Below are positions 6,963 to 11,178 of a stretch of 11,178 nt of DNA, one piece after another. Under the pieces are notes generated by a model, which saw only the letters and a program-made list of their open reading frames with translations, had not been told where the DNA came from and ran no database searches. The translations under genes and the position numbers were made by a program. This stretch comes from Thermoanaerobaculaceae bacterium. Lineage in GTDB: Bacteria; Acidobacteriota; UBA4820. The stretch is from the NCBI GenBank assembly GCA_012798145.1, contig JAAZNT010000275.1, forward strand, positions 1 through 11,178, given 5' to 3'. Positions within the stretch are counted from its first letter, which is position 1. The number at the start of each line of letters is the position of its first letter.

Positions 6963-8071
6963 GTACAGTATGTTTTCAGAAAAAGCGCCTCACAAGCTTT
7001 AAAAAGATGGTCTTTTTAATTTTTGTTTTCATAACCTTTACGAAGATTCCCCTTTTCAGCAAGGAAAAAAGGAATGAATGTGATGTTAACTATGTCAAAG
7101 AATTCTTGAAAAGGGCTGAAGATTCTTACAATTTTGTTGAGGGATCGACAGAACCGCTTCAATTAACTATAGACTATTATGGAGTAGATTTTGAAAATAA
7201 TATTATTACTGCCAAAATAACTCTGTATTGGGAAAACCAAAACAAATGGAGAGAAGAATTTGATAGTGGGAACTGTAAATCAATTTTAATCTGTTTGGAC
7301 GGAGTAAGGTATATGCCAAAGGACCAACAGTTTTTATCAAATATTTGTCCTGCATTTATTACAACCGAACCATTAGACTTGTACAAAAAATTCAACATTT
7401 CAGAAAAGGATAAAATAAATTGCTCTCTAAATAAGCTTCCTGATGGGACAGAAGTGTTAGATGTTCTTGTCAATTCTCCCTTATCACTTTATAAAAAAGA
7501 TAAAGAAAAAAATAAGAAAAAACATTCTGACGAATTACCTTATTTTTCAAGAGCATTTCGATTTGAAAAATCAACTGGGTTTTTACTCCAAGAAAATATA
7601 GGAAATAATGATGGTTATTTGGAGACATTTAAGTGCCAAACAATGAATGGAAAAATTTTTCCAACAATTATTAGAAAAATTTCGAATTATAAATTTTCAG
7701 CAGAATGGAAGTTGACTAATTTTGTTCGCCCAGCAAAGTTGAATCCCAATTTATTTAATATTGAAAATGGTAGTTTCATTCCTATAATAAGCGTTGCATT
7801 AATCAACCCTCCCAAATTGGTTAAGGATTGTCCCCCGCGGTTTCCAAAGGAAGCTTTAGTTTTAGGTTTAAATGGAACTGTTATAGTAGAAGTTTTAATA
7901 AACCCCAATGGTGATGTTGTTGATGCAAAAATACTTGAATCAACTTCCTATATTTTTAATAGAGCGGTTTTAGCTGCTGCTTTTAAATGGAAGTTTTTAT
8001 CTCAAACGGACAAAACAGGAGCAAAGCAATACTGTTATCTTATAAGAAAGGTAGTTTTTCGTTCGCGTTAA
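6959..8071 (+). CDS. Secreted or anchored TonB C-terminal-domain protein
   Basis: Starting at ATG 6959 the product has 370 residues. An in-frame ATG at 6920 exists, but 6959 has GGAGAG five bases upstream and forms the usual ATGA overlap with uvrC. Residues 1-16 are basic and 17-34 are strongly hydrophobic (MVFLIFVFITFTKIPLF), so it has a signal peptide or an inner-membrane anchor. Residues 40-260 look like a beta-rich periplasmic domain vaguely like LolA/outer-membrane lipoprotein sorting folds (DGVRYMP, then a strand-rich stretch); this is a weak likeness. Residues 285-368 match the TonB C-terminal domain: CPPRFPKEALVLGLNGTVIV, INPNGDVVDAKILES, then AVLAAAFKWKF. It lacks the proline-rich spacer of classical TonB, so it is probably not an energy transducer. 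Its base composition is more AT-rich than the four upstream genes. Confidence 0.8.
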   Translation: MSTVCFQKKRLTSFKKMVFLIFVFITFTKIPLFSKEKRNECDVNYVKEFLKRAEDSYNFVEGSTEPLQLTIDYYGVDFENNIITAKITLYWENQNKWREEFDSGNCKSILICLDGVRYMPKDQQFLSNICPAFITTEPLDLYKKFNISEKDKINCSLNKLPDGTEVLDVLVNSPLSLYKKDKEKNKKKHSDELPYFSRAFRFEKSTGFLLQENIGNNDGYLETFKCQTMNGKIFPTIIRKISNYKFSAEWKLTNFVRPAKLNPNLFNIENGSFIPIISVALINPPKLVKDCPPRFPKEALVLGLNGTVIVEVLINPNGDVVDAKILESTSYIFNRAVLAAAFKWKFLSQTDKTGAKQYCYLIRKVVFRSR

Positions 8072-8152
8072 TACTAAATGTTTCTTTTTTCAGCGCATCT
8101 TTAGTTGTTAATAATGCCCTTTTATTTGTCCTGCAATTCTTTTCAATTAGAA

Positions 8153-8290
8153 CCTCCCTGTTGCCTCAAATAAAAAGTGATGCAAATATTGCCGCCCATC
8201 CTTTCAAGATTATCTGTTGTTTCTTTCATTCCCACGTTGTCTCAAATAAGAAATTCCCTTTCCCATCATTTTTTTGTGAGGCAATTCGGG
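8153..8290. repeat. Three copies of a motif around TTGCCTCAAATAA
   Basis: Copy 1 is 8153-8176 (TCCCTGTTGCCTCAAATAAA). Copy 2 is 8228-8252 (CCCACGTTGTCTCAAATAAG), in the same orientation. Copy 3 is 8269-8290 in inverted orientation (GTGAGGCAATTCGGG on the plus strand). The shared element GTTGYCTC also resembles CGTTGCCCC at 10639-10647, at the end of the attC-like structure downstream. Confidence 0.4.
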
Positions 8291-8293
8291 CGC

Positions 8294-8323
8294 TTGATAT
8301 TAAAGGTTAAAGTGGAATAGAAT
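8294..8323 (+). promoter_or_regulatory. Promoter of the methyltransferase-glycosylase block
   Basis: The -35 box TTGATA (8294-8299) and -10 box TAGAAT (8318-8323) each match the sigma-70 consensus at five of six bases and are 18 bases apart. The predicted start falls at about 8330, immediately at the ATG of the short ORF at 8331. That ORF would then be leaderless or untranslated, and the methyltransferase would have a leader of about 185 bases. Confidence 0.5.
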
Positions 8324-8330
8324 TAACTCT

Positions 8331-8516
8331 ATGAATTATGAAATGAAAAGACCGAAAAAAGAAAAAGAACTACCATCAGTTTTGAGCAAGAAAGGAATTG
8401 CAAGAATTCTCTCATCAGTTGATAATCTTAAACATATTGCTGATATCATACCAAAATTGGAGTATATCTGCACCATCGGTGGAGATATTAACAAGTTATA
8501 CAAGGAAGTAAAATGA
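8331..8516 (+). pseudogene. Tyrosine recombinase (integrase) fragment in a short chimeric ORF
   Basis: This 61-codon ORF opens with a stretch (residues 2-35) that closely resembles the linker and first helix of the catalytic domain of phage and integron-type tyrosine recombinases: RPKKEKELPSVLSK followed by ARILSSVDNLKH. In intact enzymes the next residues would be an ILMLAYSAGLR-like segment with the first catalytic Arg. Here they are replaced by 26 unrelated residues (IADIIPKLEYICTIGGDIN and a short tail), and the core-binding domain, the catalytic R-H-R-Y residues and most of the protein are missing. There is no ribosome binding site before the ATG. The stop overlaps the methyltransferase start as ATGA. 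I read it as an integrase relic joined to cassette DNA. It could instead be translated as a small upstream peptide that couples to the methyltransferase. Confidence 0.6.
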
Positions 8517-9340
8517 TGAAAAAGTTAGAGTCCAATAGTATTTATAATATGGATTGCATTGAAGGAATGAAATACATTTCCGATAATACAATAGACCTTG
8601 TTATTACAGACCCTCCTTTCGCTATAGATTTTAAAGCAAACAGAAATAATTATCATAGGACAGCATCAAGGGTTATGGAAGGGTATAGTGAAATTCCCAA
8701 AGAGGAATATTATGATTTTACATTCAAATGGATGAAACAGATATTCAGGGTTCTCAAAGATTCTGGAAGTATGTATGTTTTTTCTGGGTGGAATAATTTA
8801 AAGGATATTTTGGTAGCAATTGATGAATTAGGTTTTATCACAGTAAATCATATTATCTGGAAGTACCAGTTTGGTGTAGTAACAAAAAGAAAGTTTGTTA
8901 CCTCACATTATCATTGCCTCTATGTCTGTAAAAATGATAAAAAGAGAAAATTTTTTCCTTATTCAAGATATGGAAAAGAAGAAGAAGATAAAGATGGTGG
9001 AAGTTTACATTATATGGATAAAGAAGATGTCTGGATAATCAAAAGAGAATATTGGACAGGTGATCAAAAAACTCCTACAAAGTTGCCAGCGGAACTGATT
9101 AAAAAAATATTGATGTATTCTTCTGAAGAAGGAGATATTGTTTTAGACCCATTTTTAGGATCAGGACAGGTAGCCATTATTAGTAAAATGATGAAAAGAC
9201 AATATATTGGATTTGAAATTGTAAAGAAATATTATGAGTTTGCTCAAAAAAGGTTAGATAAAAATATATATAGATTTAAAGTGGTAAACGAAAGCTCCAA
9301 AAACCAAACATTATTGCCATTATTTGATACGGAGGATTAA
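8513..9340 (+). CDS. Beta-class DNA amino-methyltransferase (likely N6-adenine)
   Basis: The 275-residue protein transfers a methyl group from S-adenosylmethionine to an exocyclic amino group in DNA. Motif IV, DPPF, is at 33-36 (ITDPPFAIDF), and motif I, DPFLGSGQVA, is at 212-221. Catalytic motif first, cofactor motif near the C-terminus and a target-recognition region between them (about 120-185) is the beta-class order. TKLPAELIKKIL (189-200) is the usual helix before motif I, and GFEIVKKYYEFAQKRL (233-248) follows it. DPPF favours N6-adenine over N4-cytosine, but N4 is not excluded. The start may be ATG 8513 or ATG 8516: AGGAAG at 8503-8508 is better spaced for 8516. The target site cannot be predicted. 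It is followed after five bases by the HhH-GPD gene in the place of a restriction enzyme. It is more AT-rich than the housekeeping operon. Confidence 0.93.
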   Translation: MMKKLESNSIYNMDCIEGMKYISDNTIDLVITDPPFAIDFKANRNNYHRTASRVMEGYSEIPKEEYYDFTFKWMKQIFRVLKDSGSMYVFSGWNNLKDILVAIDELGFITVNHIIWKYQFGVVTKRKFVTSHYHCLYVCKNDKKRKFFPYSRYGKEEEDKDGGSLHYMDKEDVWIIKREYWTGDQKTPTKLPAELIKKILMYSSEEGDIVLDPFLGSGQVAIISKMMKRQYIGFEIVKKYYEFAQKRLDKNIYRFKVVNESSKNQTLLPLFDTED

Positions 9341-9345
9341 AACCT

Positions 9346-10542
9346 ATGAATATAAAAGAAAGAATAGAAAGAAGCAAACAATTAATACTTGCGATTTCAA
9401 AAATAGGGCGAGATAAAACTACTATTCCTTCATTAAAAGATTTATTTCCATTTAAACATTATTTTGATAATAAAGGAAATCTAAAAAGAGATGAACTTAA
9501 TGAAATTGATGGACTTTGGACAAGGAGAGAAATTCTTACAAGATATTTACTCGTTAGTGCTGTATTAGATCAAGGACCAGACCTTGAAGGAGTGAGACGC
9601 CTTCTTAAAGATGTTGTAAATTCATTATATGAAAAAGAAATTCGTATATTCCACAAACCAATAGACTTCTTTAAGGAATTAGGTATCTCTATTGATGAAA
9701 TTTTAGAAAAGCATGCCAGTATTAAGAATATTAGAGCAGATTATTGGGCAAAGGAGAATGAATCAAACCCAAACAAATACAATTTGTTTACAGATAGAAC
9801 TAATCAAGTTTTAGGTTATGCGGTATATAGATGGGGTGTCCCTTTATGTGTTCCGCACCTTTTAGAAAAAGACTTAAAAAGAAATTGTAAGGAGTCAACC
9901 GAACCATTAGTTGAATATATTGAAAGTTGGGATTCATCTGAAACTATGAGTCAACAGATAAAAGATAACGAAAGATATGGATTGGGTAAAGCTATTGGCG
10001 ATAAAGCAGGTCATTTATTCGCAAAGTTTTATATTCATACTTATAGAATAGGTAAAAGAAAAGATGAAGCATTTGGCCCCCTTTCTTATGAATTACCATT
10101 TGATAGTAACGCAGGACGAGTTTTATTTAGAACCGGGTTTCTCCTTGATTGTGCTAAGTTGTCTGATTATGAAAAATGGGAAGTTGTTCAAAAAGGAAAA
10201 GGTAAAGGCGGGAAACATTACATTCGTGTGACAAATATTAGAGGGAAAAAATCTGATGAATTATCTTCATTAAAGGAAGTGATGGATTCTTATGAACCTA
10301 TTTGTATTAAATATTTGAAAGTAAGAATAAGAAGGCCGTCAAAAATTGAAATTCAGCAAATCCCTAATACACTTTTATTGGATACAAAATATGGTATTGG
10401 TGATCTTGACGATGGTTTAATTAATATTGGAACAAAATACTGCTTTAACCACAACAATCCCAATTGTAAAGAATGTCCTATCAAGGAATTTTGTTTGGCA
10501 TATAAAAAACAAAAAGGCTTAATTAAAAATTACAGAACATGA
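9346..10542 (+). CDS. Putative HhH-GPD DNA glycosylase/lyase with iron-sulfur loop; possible restriction effector
   Basis: This 398-residue protein sits where the endonuclease of a restriction-modification pair would be. Features seen: LLVSAVLDQGPDLEGVRRLL (68-87), like the first helices of endonuclease III (the 'ILSxQ' helix); GKAIGDKAGHLFAKF (214-228), like a helix-hairpin-helix with K220 at the place of the catalytic Lys; PFDSNAGRVLFRTGF (251-265), like the 'VDTHxxRVxNR' block with D253 as the catalytic Asp; DDGLINIGTKYC and C366-x7-C374-x2-C377-x5-C383, one residue longer in the first gap than the C-x6-C-x2-C-x5-C cluster loop of Nth and MutY. The K-to-D distance is 33 residues, against 18 in E. 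coli Nth, so there is an insertion. I see no PD-(D/E)XK, HNH or GIY-YIG nuclease motif. GGAGG at 9331-9335 serves as ribosome binding site. Role inferred: excision of an unmethylated (or methylated) base, or mismatch repair linked to methylation. Confidence 0.65.
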   Translation: MNIKERIERSKQLILAISKIGRDKTTIPSLKDLFPFKHYFDNKGNLKRDELNEIDGLWTRREILTRYLLVSAVLDQGPDLEGVRRLLKDVVNSLYEKEIRIFHKPIDFFKELGISIDEILEKHASIKNIRADYWAKENESNPNKYNLFTDRTNQVLGYAVYRWGVPLCVPHLLEKDLKRNCKESTEPLVEYIESWDSSETMSQQIKDNERYGLGKAIGDKAGHLFAKFYIHTYRIGKRKDEAFGPLSYELPFDSNAGRVLFRTGFLLDCAKLSDYEKWEVVQKGKGKGGKHYIRVTNIRGKKSDELSSLKEVMDSYEPICIKYLKVRIRRPSKIEIQQIPNTLLLDTKYGIGDLDDGLINIGTKYCFNHNNPNCKECPIKEFCLAYKKQKGLIKNYRT

Positions 10543-10557
10543 ATTCTAATCAAAGGT

Positions 10558-10646
10558 GCCTAACACAACATAAAAGGTTCGTGCTTCGGGCTCCCCTAAA
10601 TCCTTTGCTAACGTTCAGGGCTCCTTTTATGCTGTAACCGTTGCCC
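10558..10646 (+). repeat. attC-like imperfect inverted repeat at the end of the cassette
   Basis: GCCTAAC (10558-10564) fits the integron core-site pattern RYYYAAC. It runs into ACAACATAAAAGG (10565-10577), which pairs at 12 of 13 positions with CCTTTTATGCTGT (10623-10635). The right side then reads AACCGTTGCCC (10636-10646), which has the GTT but not the RRRY of a canonical R' site. The 45-base spacer contains GGGCTCC twice (10588-10594, 10618-10624) and the palindrome AACGTT. It starts 16 bases after the stop of the last cassette gene, where an attC site is expected. It could also be a transcription terminator hairpin, but no T-run follows the right arm. Confidence 0.5.
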
Positions 10647-10691
10647 CGCATTTCTTGGCTCAGCAAATCTTTTTAATTTGGAGATATATTA

Positions 10692-10724
10692 ATGGAAATT
10701 AAAGAAAAAATAAAAAAAACTTAA
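10692..10724 (+). pseudogene. Start of a broken gene behind the attC-like repeat
   Basis: ATG 10692 is preceded by GGAG (10680-10683) at a good distance of eight bases, so it looks like a true gene start. The frame encodes MEIKEKIKKT and then stops at 10722-10724. Shifting frame in the run of eight A residues (10712-10719) continues it with NLKELIIKP and on to a stop at 10787-10789, but from 10742 that frame runs through repeat DNA. This is probably the 5' end of a lost gene truncated at the repeat. No family can be assigned. Confidence 0.4.
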
Positions 10725-10741
10725 AAGAGTTAATAATAAAA

Positions 10742-10822
10742 CCCGACTTTGACAGATCCGGGCAATTTTTGATTTTGTCAAAAATCTAAGTCTTCGACAA
10801 TCAAATATCAGCAATTTTTTGA
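10742..10822 (+). repeat. Repeat unit R1 (ACTTTGACAG family)
   Basis: The segment begins CCCGACTTTGACAGATCCGG and aligns with 11038-11118, which begins CCTGACTTTGACAGATGAGG, over about 80 bases. Shared landmarks are AATTTTTG, TTTTG, TAAGTCTT and ATTTTT. It contains several TTGACA / TGTCAA cores in both orientations. No coding potential is seen. Confidence 0.6.
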
Positions 10823-10898
10823 CAAAATTAAAAAAATGTAATGGAGTAGAAACGATAAGTGTCCCCAAAACCCTTGTCAATAAACAATTTCAAAAAAT

Positions 10899-11054
10899 CA
10901 ACTGTCAAAGTTAGGAAGTCTTGAAAAGCGCTTGCGCTTTTAAGAGACTTTGATTTTTGTCAACATAAAAACGCAAAGCATTTTTTTGAGCCATTTGCGG
11001 GGGTAGTTTAAGTTGAAACCTCACCCCTGCCCCTCTTCCTGACTTTGACAGATG
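10899..11054. mobile_element. MITE-like element bounded by a 20-base inverted repeat
   Basis: The left end CAACTGTCAAAGTTAGGAAG (10899-10918) and the right end CTTCCTGACTTTGACAGATG (11035-11054) are inverted copies that match at 18 of 20 positions. They enclose 116 bases without a gene. Inside lies a strong hairpin, AAAAGCGC TT GCGCTTTT (10924-10941), and the repeat shared with 391-450. The size and structure fit a non-autonomous miniature element, but I see no convincing target-site duplication, and the ends may instead belong to three adjacent copies of one repeat. Confidence 0.45.
10934..10997 (+). repeat. Dispersed intergenic repeat, copy 2
   Basis: It begins GCGCTTTTAAGAGACTTTGA and aligns with 391-450 in the same orientation, with scattered substitutions and small gaps. 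In this copy the left part forms a perfect 8-base hairpin with AAAAGCGC at 10924-10931. In copy 1 the matching left arm (AAAGCACCG) is imperfect. Confidence 0.6.
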
Positions 11055-11178
11055 AGGGTTAATTTTTGGTTTTGGTAAAGATATAAGTCTTTGAGAATGA
11101 GTTAGTTATGATTTTTGGTTTTTTATTTTTGCCGATTTTGTAGTGGCATTTTTTGTGGTATAGGGTAGATATTAACTA
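11038..11178 (+). repeat. Repeat unit R3 (ACTTTGACAG family), running off the window
   Basis: It is homologous to R1 (10742-10822) over the first 80 bases. Weaker likeness may continue (GTAGTGG here, GTAATGG near 10840 in R1). The unit continues beyond the right edge, so its full length is unknown. No gene is seen here. Confidence 0.5.

Larger units (their letters stand above)
8072..8330. other. Intergenic region at the junction of operon and accessory block
   Basis: No convincing gene lies in these 259 bases. Plus-strand frames are dominated by Phe, Ser and Leu, as expected of AT-rich non-coding DNA. The minus strand has only very short open frames, one of 28 codons and one of 19, without family likeness. 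The region contains three related copies of a 24-base motif (8153-8290) and ends in the promoter at 8294-8323. I see no clear terminator after the TonB-domain gene. Confidence 0.5.

Noticed and set aside
7987..8310. A 107-codon plus-strand open frame across the end of the TonB-domain gene and the following gap
   Set aside because: Its composition is Phe, Ser and Leu rich as in AT-rich non-coding DNA, it largely overlaps the real gene in another frame, it has no ribosome binding site and no family likeness.
9346..10542. The C-terminal four-cysteine cluster read as a zinc finger or transposase zinc ribbon
   Set aside because: The spacing x7-x2-x5, the preceding DDGLINIGTKYC and the upstream Lys and Asp blocks match the endonuclease III/MutY loop better than paired CxxC knuckles.
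10558..10646. Rho-independent terminator after the HhH-GPD gene
   Set aside because: The stem is long and has a large structured loop, and no T-run follows the right arm (AACCGTTGCCC). The T-run lies inside the stem, so attC-like is the better reading, although transcription could still end there.
10725..11178. CRISPR array
   Set aside because: The repeated units are few, imperfect, of uneven spacing and in both orientations, and no cas genes are present.
1..11178. tRNA, rRNA or riboswitch genes
   Set aside because: I saw no cloverleaf with a TTCRA-type T-arm, no rRNA-like stretch and no recognisable riboswitch core in the intergenic regions; a covariance-model scan would be needed to be certain.

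Overview
The window comes from an AT-rich, diderm (Gram-negative-type) bacterium. A secreted or anchored protein with a TonB C-terminal domain and a bactofilin gene support an outer membrane and a bacterial cytoskeleton. Most genes have purine-rich ribosome binding sites, and one starts at TTG. The phylum cannot be fixed from the sequence alone; the TonB-domain protein with a LolA-like N-terminal half is reminiscent of Acidobacteriota-like lineages, but this is only an impression.

Layout. (1) Positions 1-281, minus strand: the 5' part of a UbiA-family prenyltransferase that runs off the left edge. (2) 282-612: a non-coding divergent region holding a dispersed repeat and the promoter of the next gene. 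(3) 613-1707, plus: a GT4 glycosyltransferase that overlaps, tail to tail, (4) a minus-strand pair, bactofilin (2267-2617) followed with a 4-base overlap by a MerR/excisionase-type HTH protein fused to a degenerate receiver-like domain (1683-2270). (5) 2680-8071, plus: a tightly packed operon scpB - rluB - hisC - uvrC - TonB-domain protein, with overlaps or 3-base gaps throughout and one clear extended -10 promoter in front of scpB. These are housekeeping functions: chromosome condensation, 23S rRNA pseudouridylation, histidine synthesis and excision repair.

(6) 8072-10742 is an accessory block, more AT-rich than the operon. It has its own promoter (8294-8323), a short chimeric ORF that begins with a fragment of a tyrosine recombinase, a beta-class amino DNA methyltransferase (8513-9340), and a 398-residue protein (9346-10542) that I read as an HhH-GPD DNA glycosylase with a C-terminal iron-sulfur cysteine loop. 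The block ends with a large attC-like imperfect inverted repeat (10558-10646), and then the start of a further, broken gene. This looks like a gene cassette or small island. The pairing of a methyltransferase with an HhH-GPD enzyme, at the place where a restriction endonuclease would normally sit, is the most interesting content: it could be a restriction system that acts by base excision instead of by a classical nuclease, or a methylation-linked repair pair.

(7) 10742-11178 is non-coding and filled with related repeats. Three copies of an end motif around ACTTTGACAG occur, two direct and one inverted. Two of them form an 18-of-20 inverted pair at 10899-10918 and 11035-11054, as in a small non-autonomous (MITE-like) element. 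A roughly 60-base segment inside this pair (10934-10997) is also found at 391-450, at the other end of the window.
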